DNA of 64,000 nt from Nodosilinea sp. LEGE 07088 (lineage in GTDB: Bacteria; Cyanobacteriota; Cyanobacteriia; Phormidesmidales; Phormidesmidaceae), in contig NZ_JADEWX010000001.1 of the NCBI RefSeq assembly GCF_015207395.1, positions 1 to 64,000 of the forward strand. Direction: 5' to 3'. Each line of letters begins with the position of its first letter. Positions within the stretch are counted from its first letter, which is position 1. The translations under genes were made by a program, and so were the position numbers. Below, piece after piece: positions 41,996 through 51,392 of the stretch. A model generated the notes under the pieces. It did no database searches, had not been told where the DNA came from, and was given only the letters and a program-made list of their open reading frames with translations.

Positions 41996-42018
41996 CTCTT
42001 TAAAGTGGGAACTTTGTC

Positions 42019-42462
42019 ATGCAAGAGTATATCGACGCTGATTCTTCATTAACCCTTGGTGAAGCAATCCAAAAAATGCGTGCATTGGAACCCGAGGACT
42101 TCGTAGGTAAAACATCGATAGACGTTGTGCAGTTAGTAGAGCAGCATGATGCAGTACACATCTTGTTTGACTGTGGTACCTCGATTCAAGACGAAATAGC
42201 AGTACATGTTTGGATGATCTTTGCTACAACAGCAAGCATGAGCGACATGCACCGCGCCGTTGCCAATCAGGAGCATCGCACTGCTTTATCTGGAATGGGA
42301 CATCTCAAGTTAATAAGTGTCTGGGTTTTAAGTCTGCCGCGCATCATTGGGATCCTTTTGAAGAGCTTAAAGATGAAAAAGAGAATCGCGATGGAAGAGC
42401 TTTCTGGACTAAAAGGACAGTTCATATTTGAAATCCGCCGAGAACACGGTATTGTCTTGTGA
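42019..42462 (+). CDS. Coq4-like protein
   Basis: The 147-residue protein contains HDAVHILFDCGTSIQDE, which fits the HDxxH-x11-E zinc motif of Coq4, a scaffold of ubiquinone synthesis. Cyanobacteria make plastoquinone rather than ubiquinone, so the actual role here is unclear; Coq4-like proteins in bacteria are often of unknown function. A TetR-family gene follows (64-bp gap), and TetR-like palindromes precede it, so the pair is probably a regulated two-gene unit. Confidence 0.65.
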   Translation: MQEYIDADSSLTLGEAIQKMRALEPEDFVGKTSIDVVQLVEQHDAVHILFDCGTSIQDEIAVHVWMIFATTASMSDMHRAVANQEHRTALSGMGHLKLISVWVLSLPRIIGILLKSLKMKKRIAMEELSGLKGQFIFEIRREHGIVL

Positions 42463-42525
42463 TTGCTAGCGCAAGCCCAAAATTCTAAATATTGCACGAT
42501 AAACCCTAAATTAAAAACATGCCGA

Positions 42526-43104
42526 ATGCCCCGCAATAAAACGATTTCTGATGATGAAATTCTCGCCGTAGCACGTCCGCTCTTTCTAGAAGAAGGGCCA
42601 AGAGCTTCAACGCGAACCCTCGCTAAGATGGTCGGAATCTCTGAGGCCGTTATTTTTCAGCGATTTGGCACGAAAGAAGATCTCTTCTTTGCAGCGATGG
42701 TGCCCCCAGAATCTCAACTTAAGGCAATGTTTGATGTTCACCCCGGAATGCAACAGGTCGCAAGAAATCTAGAACTGATTAGTTTTCAGATTGTTGCCTA
42801 CTTTCGTGAGATAATGCCCGTTTTTTTGTCTCTGATTAGTCATCCATCCTTTGATTTAAAGACTTTTTTGCAGCGTCATACAATGCCTGCGACACAAATT
42901 GAGTATGAGCTGACAGCATACCTGAATGCTGAAGCAGGCCTAGGTCGAATTCGTAAAGATAGTATTGAACCGATGACGGATCTTCTAATTTCATACCTGC
43001 ATCACTTAGCGCTATCTGAAACAATCGAATCACATCCCTCCACTGATATCAACCGCGCAATTTCTGATGTAATTACTTTGCTATTAAATGGACTGACTCC
43101 ATAA
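42526..43104 (+). CDS. TetR-family regulator
   Basis: The start at 42526 (MPRNKTISDDEILAVARPLFLEEGPRASTRTLAKMVGISEAVIFQRFGTKEDLF) gives the full TetR HTH domain; ~190 residues with a helical ligand domain. It probably represses the Coq4-like gene upstream, and perhaps the adjacent MFS gene, through the palindromes at 41752-41995. The ligand is unknown. Confidence 0.82.
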   Translation: MPRNKTISDDEILAVARPLFLEEGPRASTRTLAKMVGISEAVIFQRFGTKEDLFFAAMVPPESQLKAMFDVHPGMQQVARNLELISFQIVAYFREIMPVFLSLISHPSFDLKTFLQRHTMPATQIEYELTAYLNAEAGLGRIRKDSIEPMTDLLISYLHHLALSETIESHPSTDINRAISDVITLLLNGLTP

Positions 43105-43181
43105 GTCTTATGCTTTGAGGCGCGATCATCTCCTCCCATATTGGGCAAGTTAACCGCGCCCCAAATTGAATGCCATCCGAA

Positions 43182-46100
43182 CTACTGCCGCGAACCAACG
43201 GCAGATTGCGAGGTAGCATTGACAGCTATAGCCACCTCAAGGGGAGTCTGCTTTCGTTTCGGCATTAGCCACTTGCCAAACTTAGCGTAGAGAGCCGGAA
43301 TCACCAGCAGCGTCAGCGCTGTGGAGGTGAAGAGACCACCCAACACAACAATGGCTAGCGGTTGCAGAATCTCATTCCCGGCCCCGCTGGCGATCGCCAA
43401 GGGCAGCATTCCTAAGGCCGAGGTCAGCGCCGTCATCAAGATGGCGTTGACCCGGTCGAGCGACCCGGTGACGATTACCTCTTTGAGCGGCATACCCTGG
43501 GCAAATTTGCCGTTGTAGTTATCCACCAGCAGCAGGCCATTGCGCACCGCCACGCCAAACAGGGTGATGAAGCCGATCAACGAGGCAATCGAAATCACGC
43601 CGCCGGTTAACGCAATGGAAATAATGCCACCCACCAGTGCTAACGGCAGGTTGATCATGATGGCAATGGTGGCAGGTAGCGATTTCACCGAGAAGAACAT
43701 CAGCACCGCGATCGCGATCGCCGCCAAGAGACTGTAAATCAGCAGGCTGCTGGTGGCCCGTTGCTCTGACTCAAACTGACCGCCGTACTGAATAAAGTAG
43801 CCATTGGGCAGCGGCACATTCTGCTGAATTTGGGCCTGAATATCGCCCACCACGCTGCCCAGGTCGCGCTCGGCCACGTTGGCCGAGACCACAATCAGGC
43901 GGGAGACATCTTCCCGGTTTACCACGTTGGCCCCCATGCCGTAATCGACCGTGGCCACATCCCCTAGCGCAATCATCTCGTCCGTAGGGGTCGAAATGGG
44001 GATGGCGCGAATGGCATCTAGATTACTGCGGGCGGCCTCGGGCAGCGAAACTACAATGTCGATCAGCTGCTGATTTTCCGGCACCTGGGAGACAACACGA
44101 CCGTTCAGCGCCGTTTCCACGACACCGGAGAGCTGCTCCATGGTCAGGCCATAGGTGGCGGCAGCCCTGCGGTCATACTGGATTTGCACCTGGCGAATGG
44201 GGAGTTGCGGCTCAAGCTGTAAATCCACCACGCCTTCAATGGGTTCGATGGTATCGCGCACCTGTTCGCCGATGCGCCGCAGTTCCGCCAGGTCGGGGCC
44301 GAAGATTTTGATCGCGATCGCGCTCCGTACCCCCGACAGCACCTCATCCATGCGGTGAGAGATGAATCCGCCAATATTTGGGGCTACACCAGGCAACGCC
44401 AAGAACGCCTCCCGCAGTTGTTGTACGCTAGCTTCGCGGTCTTCCAGCGCCAGGTCACTGAGTTCCACATCGACGTGGGCCATATTCACCCCGGCCCCAT
44501 CGGCATCGCCAGGGGCACGGCCCGCCCGCACCTGCACCCACTCGTAGAGGGGATTGTCTTGCAGCGTTGTGGCCAGCGCTATCCCAGCTCGATTAGTGAT
44601 GTCTAGCGACACGCCGGGGAACAGCACCATAGAGTTGACCAGCGACTTTTCCTGAAATTCTGGCAAAAATACTCGTCCGAGGGAGGGCACAATCGCCAAT
44701 GCCACTACCAACGCCGCCAGCGATAGCGCCAGAATCACCTGGGGAGCCCGCAGAGACACATTCAACAGCGGACGATAGAGCCGCTCAGCCCAGCGCGACA
44801 CAAAGGTACCTTCCTGGGGCAAGGTTTGGTGGGCCAGCAGAATCGCACAGAGCGCAGGCGAGATGGTCATCGCCACCAGGGTAGAGGCGGCGATGGAGAG
44901 CAAATAGGCCAGGCCCATTGGCGCAAAAATTCGCCCTTCTACCCCGATCAGACTAAAGATGGGCGCAAACACCACGATGATGATCACCGTGGAAAAAATC
45001 ACCGCCAGCCGCACCTGCACCGACGTGTCGTACACCACCTGGAAAGGGTGCTTGGGGTTGCCCTGGGCCTGGTTGGTGCGCAGGCCGCGATAGCAGTTTT
45101 CCATATCCACAATGGCGTCATCCACCACCGAGCCAATGGCCACCACCAGGCCACCCAGAGTCATCGTGTTGATACCCAGGCCAAAGGCTTTCATCAACAG
45201 CAGGCCGATCAACAATGAGAGGGGAATGGCGCTGAGGGTGATGATGGCGGTGCGCCAGTTCATCAAAAACAGCAGCATGATGATCGATACAATGACGATG
45301 CCTTGAATCAACGATCCGCTGACGTTGCGAATGGCCGAGTCGATAAAGTTCGACTGACGAAAGGTGCGGGCCATTTGCACATCGGCGGGGAAGGTTTGCT
45401 GTAAATCGGCCACCACCGCTTCTACGGCTTTCGTTACCGTGGGCGTGTCCACATCGGGCTGCTTGGTGATCATCAGCACCACGGCGGGAGCACCATTAAA
45501 GCTGGCATCGCCCCGCTTGAGGGCGGCTCCGGTCTGCACCTCGGCCACATCTTGCAGCAGAATGGGTTCGCCGTTCTCAACCTTCACCACCGACTGCTTC
45601 AGGTCTGCGATGGATTGCATCTGACCCAGGCCACGCACCAGCAGTTCTTGACCGCCGCCAATCAAAAAGCCGCCTGGCGCGTTGGAGTTAGCCCCTCGGG
45701 CGGCATCGGTGACCTCGCTGAGGGCGACATTGCGGGTTCGCAGTTGATCGGGATCTACCAGCACCTGCTCTTGCCGTTCATCGCCGCCGTAGACGGTCAC
45801 CTGCGTGACCCCTGGCACCGACAAAATTTGCTGGCTGAGGGTGCTTTCTGCCAGGCGGCGCAGATCCATCATTGAGGTCTGACCCTGGCCATTGAGCGTA
45901 AAGGCATATATCAAAATCGTGCCCAGGGGCGAAGCCAGGGGCGATAGCTCGGGGGTGTGGGCACCCTCCGGCAGTTGACCCGTGACCTGTTGCAGCCGTT
46001 CGGTAACCGACTGCCGCGCCTGGGCAATGTCGGCATCCTGGTCGAATACCACCTGCACCATCGACAGCCCCACCTTTGAGGATGAGCGCACGGTAGTCAC

Positions 46101-46346
46101 CCCCGGCAGGCCGTTCACTACGCTTTCAATGGGCACAGTGATTTGAGTTTCAACTTCTTCAGGAGCTAGGCCGGGGGCTTCGGTGTGGATATCGACCTGG
46201 GGCGGTGCAAATTCGGGAAACACATCCAGCGGCATTTGGTTGAGGCTGAAAACGCCCCAGATCGTGACCGCAATGGCCGCAGCCACGATCAGCCACCGCT
46301 GGGCAATGGAATTTTTGAGGGTCTGGTCAAGAAGTAAATTAAACAT
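43182..46346 (-). CDS. RND heavy-metal efflux pump, CzcA/CusA-type
   Basis: The start at 46346 (MFNLLLDQTLKNSIAQRW) gives 1054 residues, the normal length. PEFAPPQVDIHTEAPGLAPEEVE, GLPGVTTVRSSSKVG, GGLVVAIGSVVDDAIVDMEN and AVRNGLLLVDNYN are HME-RND signatures; the acidic residues in GSVVDDAIVDMEN are the proton-relay group. It exports metal from cytoplasm or periplasm. It lies downstream of a short adaptor gene and divergent from the two-component genes. No outer-membrane TolC partner is in the window. Confidence 0.9.
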   Translation of the reverse strand: MFNLLLDQTLKNSIAQRWLIVAAAIAVTIWGVFSLNQMPLDVFPEFAPPQVDIHTEAPGLAPEEVETQITVPIESVVNGLPGVTTVRSSSKVGLSMVQVVFDQDADIAQARQSVTERLQQVTGQLPEGAHTPELSPLASPLGTILIYAFTLNGQGQTSMMDLRRLAESTLSQQILSVPGVTQVTVYGGDERQEQVLVDPDQLRTRNVALSEVTDAARGANSNAPGGFLIGGGQELLVRGLGQMQSIADLKQSVVKVENGEPILLQDVAEVQTGAALKRGDASFNGAPAVVLMITKQPDVDTPTVTKAVEAVVADLQQTFPADVQMARTFRQSNFIDSAIRNVSGSLIQGIVIVSIIMLLFLMNWRTAIITLSAIPLSLLIGLLLMKAFGLGINTMTLGGLVVAIGSVVDDAIVDMENCYRGLRTNQAQGNPKHPFQVVYDTSVQVRLAVIFSTVIIIVVFAPIFSLIGVEGRIFAPMGLAYLLSIAASTLVAMTISPALCAILLAHQTLPQEGTFVSRWAERLYRPLLNVSLRAPQVILALSLAALVVALAIVPSLGRVFLPEFQEKSLVNSMVLFPGVSLDITNRAGIALATTLQDNPLYEWVQVRAGRAPGDADGAGVNMAHVDVELSDLALEDREASVQQLREAFLALPGVAPNIGGFISHRMDEVLSGVRSAIAIKIFGPDLAELRRIGEQVRDTIEPIEGVVDLQLEPQLPIRQVQIQYDRRAAATYGLTMEQLSGVVETALNGRVVSQVPENQQLIDIVVSLPEAARSNLDAIRAIPISTPTDEMIALGDVATVDYGMGANVVNREDVSRLIVVSANVAERDLGSVVGDIQAQIQQNVPLPNGYFIQYGGQFESEQRATSSLLIYSLLAAIAIAVLMFFSVKSLPATIAIMINLPLALVGGIISIALTGGVISIASLIGFITLFGVAVRNGLLLVDNYNGKFAQGMPLKEVIVTGSLDRVNAILMTALTSALGMLPLAIASGAGNEILQPLAIVVLGGLFTSTALTLLVIPALYAKFGKWLMPKRKQTPLEVAIAVNATSQSAVGSRQ

Positions 46347-46466
46347 CGAAGGTAATTTCTGAGAAAAAAAATACCGCCCATCGCGCCAGCGTCTCGTTTG
46401 CACCGCAGTTCCGAGAGCGGCGCGACCATCTATTGCTGAGACATTGATTCAGAGAAACGACCCAGG

Positions 46467-47198
46467 TTAGTAGCCCCCTCGTTTGCCGGAATAGGTGCCA
46501 TCGGAAAAGCGGCTCTTCTTTTTGCGACCACCGCTTAAAAAGGTCATTGCCCCAGTCACTACAGCAGTTGCGGCCGTTATACCGACCACAATCCCCCAGG
46601 GGAAACCTCTGGAGGGTGTAGCGGTTTCGCTCGCCTGGGCCAGATCACCTGCTGGGGGAGCGGCTTCACCGGATTCGACCAGGTTGCCTGCCGCATCGTG
46701 GCTGTGGGGAACGCCTTGGGCATCGGCCTGGGCGTGAGTAGCATCGGTTGCCGGAACGGCTGTGGAAGGAGCCGCTTCAGCGGTCTGGGTTTTGCGCGAT
46801 TCGGCATAGAGCGACAGGCTGCCCTGGGTAACCAGTTGCTCGCCTACCGACAGTCCATCGGTGACTTCAATCAGGTCGCCCTGGGTGGTGCCGGTAGTCA
46901 CCGGCACTGGCTCGTAAAAATTCTCGTACTGCACAAAAACGAGCTGCTGACCCGCATCATCTACCAAAGCCGTAACCGGGATGAGTACGGTGGCACTGCC
47001 ATCGGCGATGGACTCAATGGGGGTGACTTCAATCCCCAGTAGGGAGTCAGTCTCAGCCTTGACCTCGACTCGGTTGACACCGCCTTCGGCCTGAAATTCA
47101 TCGCCGTGGCCCACGTGGGAGATCGCGGCTTTGGGCACTGCTAGCAACAGAACGGTAATTAAAACTGCCTCTAGAACGGGCTTTGGGGTGTAACGCAT
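46467..47198 (-). CDS. Short RND adaptor-like protein with C-terminal membrane anchor
   Basis: The 243-residue product has a signal peptide, a His/Asp segment (SHVGHGDEFQAEGG) and a strand-rich part typical of the membrane-proximal domain of efflux adaptors (LIPVTALVDDAGQQLVFVQ, GLSVGEQLVTQGSLSLYAE). The helical hairpin and lipoyl domain of CusB/CzcB are missing. It ends with a His-containing Ala-rich linker and a membrane helix (GIVVGITAATAVVTGAMTFL) plus basic tail. It may be a reduced adaptor. It is immediately upstream of the RND pump gene. Confidence 0.7.
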   Translation of the reverse strand: MRYTPKPVLEAVLITVLLLAVPKAAISHVGHGDEFQAEGGVNRVEVKAETDSLLGIEVTPIESIADGSATVLIPVTALVDDAGQQLVFVQYENFYEPVPVTTGTTQGDLIEVTDGLSVGEQLVTQGSLSLYAESRKTQTAEAAPSTAVPATDATHAQADAQGVPHSHDAAGNLVESGEAAPPAGDLAQASETATPSRGFPWGIVVGITAATAVVTGAMTFLSGGRKKKSRFSDGTYSGKRGGY

Positions 47199-47250
47199 GA
47201 TTCCTCACTCCAAGTTTTGGGATGGTCGGTCGTAGTCTGCCAGAGAACCG

Positions 47251-47267
47251 ATGAAATCGAGGTGAAA
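47251..47267. promoter_or_regulatory. ATGAAA/GTGAAA pair, 11-bp spacing (site C)
   Basis: ATGAAA at 47251 and GTGAAA at 47262 lie between the divergent adaptor/RND operon and the response-regulator gene. A divergent efflux operon under control of its own two-component system is the arrangement seen for nickel (nrs) in Synechocystis. Confidence 0.5.
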
Positions 47268-47317
47268 CGGCGGGTCGTTCTGTAAGATCAACATCGTGAC
47301 CCGTTGTGCCTGGGGCT

Positions 47318-48013
47318 ATGCGAATTTTGCTGGTGGAAGATGAGGAGGATTTGGGACTGGCCATCAAGCAAGTCTTGATGGGCGAGAAGTATGTTGTGGA
47401 CTGGGTAACCGATGGTGCCCAGGCCTGGTACTGTCTGGAAAATCAGTGGACAGACTACACGGTGGCGATCATTGATTGGTTGTTGCCCGAGCTGTCTGGG
47501 CTAGAGCTATGCCAGCGGCTTAGATCGTGTCAAAACTCTCTGCCTGTACTGATGCTGACCGCCCTAGGCCAGCCTGAAAACCGTGTCGCCGGGCTAGATG
47601 CTGGAGCGGATGACTATCTGGTTAAACCCTTTGTGATGGAGGAACTGCTGGCCCGGCTGCGGGCCTTGCAGCGGCGATCGCCCCAGCTACAGCCTCAGAC
47701 CCTGACAGTGGGCCGGTTTTCCCTGGATAATGCCAATACAACACTTCAGGTCGGATATGGCGACCAGCCTGCTCAGACCATTCCATTAACGCTGAAGGAG
47801 TTTCAGGTGTTGGCGTATCTAATGCAAAACTGCGATCGCATCATTTCCGGCAGCAAAATTCGCTATCAACTGTGGGATCTTGATGACGAGCCGGTGAGCA
47901 ATGTGGTGGCCGCCCAAATTCGCCTGTTGCGCCGCAAGCTTTCCAAGCATGGCTGTGCCTGCCCGATCGAAACTATTCCTGGACAGGGCTATCGTTTTAA
48001 CTCCTCCCTGTAG
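47318..48013 (+). CDS. rppA: OmpR-family response regulator, RppA/NrsR-like
   Basis: The start at 47318 (MRILLVEDEEDLGLAIKQVL) gives 231 residues. Receiver residues: Asp-Glu near the N-terminus (VEDEE), phosphorylated Asp in IIDWLLPELSG, Thr in MLTALG and Lys in LVKPF. The winged-helix output domain follows (LTLKEFQVLAYLMQNC, RLLRRKLSKHG, IPGQGYRFN). The wording of EKYVVDWVTDGAQAW and GLELCQRLR is close to cyanobacterial RppA. It is 6 bp upstream of the kinase gene. I infer it binds the 11-bp-spaced ATGAAA repeats listed here. Confidence 0.85.
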   Translation: MRILLVEDEEDLGLAIKQVLMGEKYVVDWVTDGAQAWYCLENQWTDYTVAIIDWLLPELSGLELCQRLRSCQNSLPVLMLTALGQPENRVAGLDAGADDYLVKPFVMEELLARLRALQRRSPQLQPQTLTVGRFSLDNANTTLQVGYGDQPAQTIPLTLKEFQVLAYLMQNCDRIISGSKIRYQLWDLDDEPVSNVVAAQIRLLRRKLSKHGCACPIETIPGQGYRFNSSL

Positions 48014-48019
48014 CCGCCC

Positions 48020-49390
48020 ATGAATAGCCAGCAACTCTTTCGTCGCAGTCGCACCCGTTTAGCACTCTGGTATGCCGGGGTCATGGCGATGATTCTGAGT
48101 CTATCGGGGCTGGGAATCTACCGGGCGCTGATTCAGTCAAACTGGGCTGCCCTGGAGCGAGAAATTGAATCGATCGCCGGGACGCTCCACGATAGCCTGG
48201 AACCCATGCTGCCCCCGTCGGTAGACCCGACCGTTGTTTTGCAGCAAATTTTTCCGGATCTGTGTGTGGCAGGACAGGTCTGTGCGCCCCAATCTACGGT
48301 AATTCAGCGCCATACTATTGGCATCAGCGATCGCAGCAGCTACTACATTCGCCTGTTCAACCACCACGGCGACCTGCTGGCCTTTTCGCCCAACCAGCCC
48401 TTGCCTCTGCCCCAAACCGTAAACCCTACCCTGTGGCAAACTCTACAAAGCGACAGCGGTACTCGCTATCGCCAGTTCACCACCATTTTGCACAGTGCCG
48501 ATGCCCATCCCACCAGTACCAATGGCCATGATCATCCCTCCTGGGGCTACATGCAAATTGGGCGCACCCTGGCTCCCTTTGATGCCGAGGTAGAACGCAT
48601 TCAGTGGGTACTAGCGATAGGGTTGCCTCTGGCTTTAGCCCTAGTGGGGGCCTCTAGCTGGTGGCTGTCAGGTCTGGCCATGCAGCCCATTTACCGATCT
48701 TATCAACGGCAGCAGCAGTTCACCGCCGATGCCGCCCACGAACTGCGATCGCCTCTGGCCAGTTTGCTTGCGACCGTGGAAGCCATCCTTCGGCTACCAC
48801 CCGCTCAGCAGCAGAATGTTCCTCCCATGCTCCAGACGGTAGAGCGCCAGGGCCGTCGACTTAGCCACTTGGTCACCGACTTACTGTTGCTGACCAGCCT
48901 AGAGCAAAACGCTTCACCCCAATCGTTTAAGCCCTGCTGCCTAAATGATTTGATTGCTGATTTAACCGAAGAACTCTCAGAACTAGCCTCCGCCTCAGAC
49001 ATTCATCTAGTCCGTCACCTTCTCAATAATGAGATTTATGTTTTAGGCCACGAGTCTCAACTCTATCGGCTCGTCTCTAATTTGATCGCCAATGCCATTC
49101 AGTACACATCCCCTGGGGGATCGGTACTGGTGAGTTTAGATGCTCGCGATCGCATGGCTATCATTGCCGTCAAAGATACGGGCATTGGCATTTCCCTGAC
49201 TGAACAAAGCCGCATTTTTGAACGATTTTATCGGGTCGATGGCGATCGCTCTCGCAAAACCGGTGGCACTGGGTTGGGGTTGGCAATTGCCAAGGCGATC
49301 GCCAAGAGCCACGGGGGGCAGTTAACCGTTGCAAGCCAACTCGGAGAGGGCAGTGTCTTCACCTTACGATTAGCTACTATTTCCCATTAG
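48020..49390 (+). CDS. rppB: Sensor histidine kinase, RppB/NrsS-like
   Basis: The 456-residue kinase has two membrane helices flanking ~150 periplasmic residues, then HisKA (FTADAAHELRSPLASL, phospho-His) and HATPase (NLIANAIQYT, DTGIGI, GTGLGLAIAK). The periplasmic part holds CVAGQVC, FNHHGD and a His-rich TNGHDH segment, likely metal ligands. It should phosphorylate the adjacent regulator on metal excess. Spacing of 6 bp from that gene indicates co-transcription. Confidence 0.85.
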   Translation: MNSQQLFRRSRTRLALWYAGVMAMILSLSGLGIYRALIQSNWAALEREIESIAGTLHDSLEPMLPPSVDPTVVLQQIFPDLCVAGQVCAPQSTVIQRHTIGISDRSSYYIRLFNHHGDLLAFSPNQPLPLPQTVNPTLWQTLQSDSGTRYRQFTTILHSADAHPTSTNGHDHPSWGYMQIGRTLAPFDAEVERIQWVLAIGLPLALALVGASSWWLSGLAMQPIYRSYQRQQQFTADAAHELRSPLASLLATVEAILRLPPAQQQNVPPMLQTVERQGRRLSHLVTDLLLLTSLEQNASPQSFKPCCLNDLIADLTEELSELASASDIHLVRHLLNNEIYVLGHESQLYRLVSNLIANAIQYTSPGGSVLVSLDARDRMAIIAVKDTGIGISLTEQSRIFERFYRVDGDRSRKTGGTGLGLAIAKAIAKSHGGQLTVASQLGEGSVFTLRLATISH

Positions 49391-49424
49391 CAAAAGTTCC
49401 GAGGTACTGATAGACAGCAATTGA

Positions 49425-51224
49425 TTAAGGCTGTAATGCCAGTTCAGGTTCAAAGTAGTCTGCCAAGACTTGTTTTACCATTGGCCCCGCGATCGAGCCA
49501 CCGCCACTACCAGAATTTTCAGCAAAGGCTACGACAACAATTTCAGGGCTGTCAGCCGGAGCATAGGCCCCAAACCAGGCATGAGACTGACGCGGCGGGT
49601 CTTCGGCAGTACCGCTTTTGCCCGCAATGGGCGGTAGAGAAGAACTGTTTAACGCTTGCCCCGTACCTCGCACAACAACTGCCCTCAGTCCCTCCTGAAT
49701 CACCTGTAACGTTTCGGGACTAAGATCGACAGACTGGCGCTGAGTCGATGCCCCTGAACCCTTTTGCAGATGCGGCGTAACCCGAGCACCACCGTTGGCA
49801 ATAGAAGCAAACATGACTGCCACCTGGAGTGGTGTCGCCTGAATCGCTCCCTGCCCTAGGGAGAAATTGACCGTGTCACCTGGGTACCAATCTTCATTGA
49901 AGTTTTCCTGCTTCCACGCCGTATCTGGCACCAATCCGTGCGCCTCTCCGCTTAGCTCAATGCCTGTCTTTTGCCCTAAACCAAACTTCCGTGCCCATCG
50001 AATAAGGGTCGTTTCACCCACACCCATACCTACGCTGCCAAAAAAGGTATTGCTACTGTTTGCCATCGCGCCAATAAAATCTAGTTGACCAAACCCCGAT
50101 CTATTCCACTCCCAAAACTTGATGCCACCTAAATTAAGGTAGGGTGAAGTTGGCAATACAGTACTCCGAGAATAGCGACCCGACTCTAAAGCTGCTGTAG
50201 TAGTAACAATTTTGAACGTACTAGCAGGCGGATAGCCTTGCAAAGCACGATTAACAAATGGAAATTTTTTGCTTTGAAGCTGCTGCCACTGGGTTGCGTT
50301 AATCTGGCTTGTAAACAAATTAGGATTAAACGCAGGGTGACTAACCATGGCTAAAACTTCGCCTGTTTCGGAAGCAAGCGCGACGATCGCTCCTGCTCTA
50401 CTTCCCAAGGCAGCTTCCGCTGCTTTTTGCAAATCCAAGTCTAAAGTAAGCTGTACATCTTGCCCTGGCCGAGCCAGTTTTTCGCCTAAAACGCGAATAA
50501 CCTGCCCTGTCCCATCAATTTCAACCTGCTGCCCGCCGCGATCGCCACGTAACTGTTGTTCAAAGGCTGCCTCTACACCCATCTGCCCTACAATATCACC
50601 CAGGCGATACCCCTCATTGGTACGTTGTTGCAGTTCTTCTCCAGAAATTTCGCCGAGATATCCCAACGCATGTGCAGCCAATTCATTATTGGGGTAGTAG
50701 CGTACTGTTTCAGTGTTTACCACTACACCAGGCAGATCTGTCATACGTTCTTGAAATGCTGTTACTTGGGCAGGGCTAATATCCTGAGCAATACGAAACA
50801 AAAATGGAGACTCTTGATCGACTTGTTCTAACCGTTTTTGAATTTCAATTTCAGGAATATTAAGCAGCCGAGCAACCTGTTTTCGAGTATTTTCCCAGCT
50901 CGACTCGCGAACTGCAAATGCCCATACGTATACTGCATAAGATAGGCGACTTCCTGCTAGTTCCTGTCCATCACGGTCTAAAATCCTGCCCCGAGTAGGC
51001 TGATTAGAAATCAGACGAATTCGATTACTGATTGCAAATTGGTGGTAGCGGCTGCCTTCAACTAACTGCAAATAAAACAAACGGCTACCAATCACGCCCA
51101 AAAAAACTACAGAGAGAGTCAAAATGATAAGCAGTGATCGAGGATGACTACCAACCCTGCGGCGTTCAAAAGAAGGGATTGTGTAACCCTTAGAGGTTTT
51201 ACTATTGCGGGAGGTCAGAATCAT
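49425..51224 (-). CDS. mrdA: Penicillin-binding protein 2 (elongation-type transpeptidase)
   Basis: PBP2 cross-links side-wall peptidoglycan with RodA. The ~600-residue protein has one N-terminal helix (SLLIILTLSVVFLGVIGSRLFYL), the pedestal (NQPTRGRILDRDGQELA), and transpeptidase motifs STFK in PPASTFKIVTT, SSN in ANSSNTFFG and KSG in AGKSGTAE. The start is uncertain (51257 or 51224). A pair of ATGAAA repeats 11 bp apart lies at 51281-51297, so the gene may be induced with the metal regulon. Confidence 0.88.
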   Translation of the reverse strand: MILTSRNSKTSKGYTIPSFERRRVGSHPRSLLIILTLSVVFLGVIGSRLFYLQLVEGSRYHQFAISNRIRLISNQPTRGRILDRDGQELAGSRLSYAVYVWAFAVRESSWENTRKQVARLLNIPEIEIQKRLEQVDQESPFLFRIAQDISPAQVTAFQERMTDLPGVVVNTETVRYYPNNELAAHALGYLGEISGEELQQRTNEGYRLGDIVGQMGVEAAFEQQLRGDRGGQQVEIDGTGQVIRVLGEKLARPGQDVQLTLDLDLQKAAEAALGSRAGAIVALASETGEVLAMVSHPAFNPNLFTSQINATQWQQLQSKKFPFVNRALQGYPPASTFKIVTTTAALESGRYSRSTVLPTSPYLNLGGIKFWEWNRSGFGQLDFIGAMANSSNTFFGSVGMGVGETTLIRWARKFGLGQKTGIELSGEAHGLVPDTAWKQENFNEDWYPGDTVNFSLGQGAIQATPLQVAVMFASIANGGARVTPHLQKGSGASTQRQSVDLSPETLQVIQEGLRAVVVRGTGQALNSSSLPPIAGKSGTAEDPPRQSHAWFGAYAPADSPEIVVVAFAENSGSGGGSIAGPMVKQVLADYFEPELALQP

Positions 51225-51280
51225 ACAGGTAAATCTAGTCATCAAGATGAGAATCAACTTTTCATTCTGGCAGTTATGCG

Positions 51281-51297
51281 ATGAAAACGAGATGAAA
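51281..51297. promoter_or_regulatory. ATGAAA pair, 11-bp spacing (site D)
   Basis: GATGAAA occurs at 51280 and 51291, between the minus-strand PBP2 gene and the plus-strand hydrolase remnant. A single TTTCAT lies at 51260. Confidence 0.55.
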
Positions 51298-51392
51298 TGC
51301 TGGTTCTTAAGATCAACTACGAATAAGCAATCCGCACATTCTGGGCATTAATATGTTGGAAATGATGTTGTCAGAAGGACAAGGACACTGGC

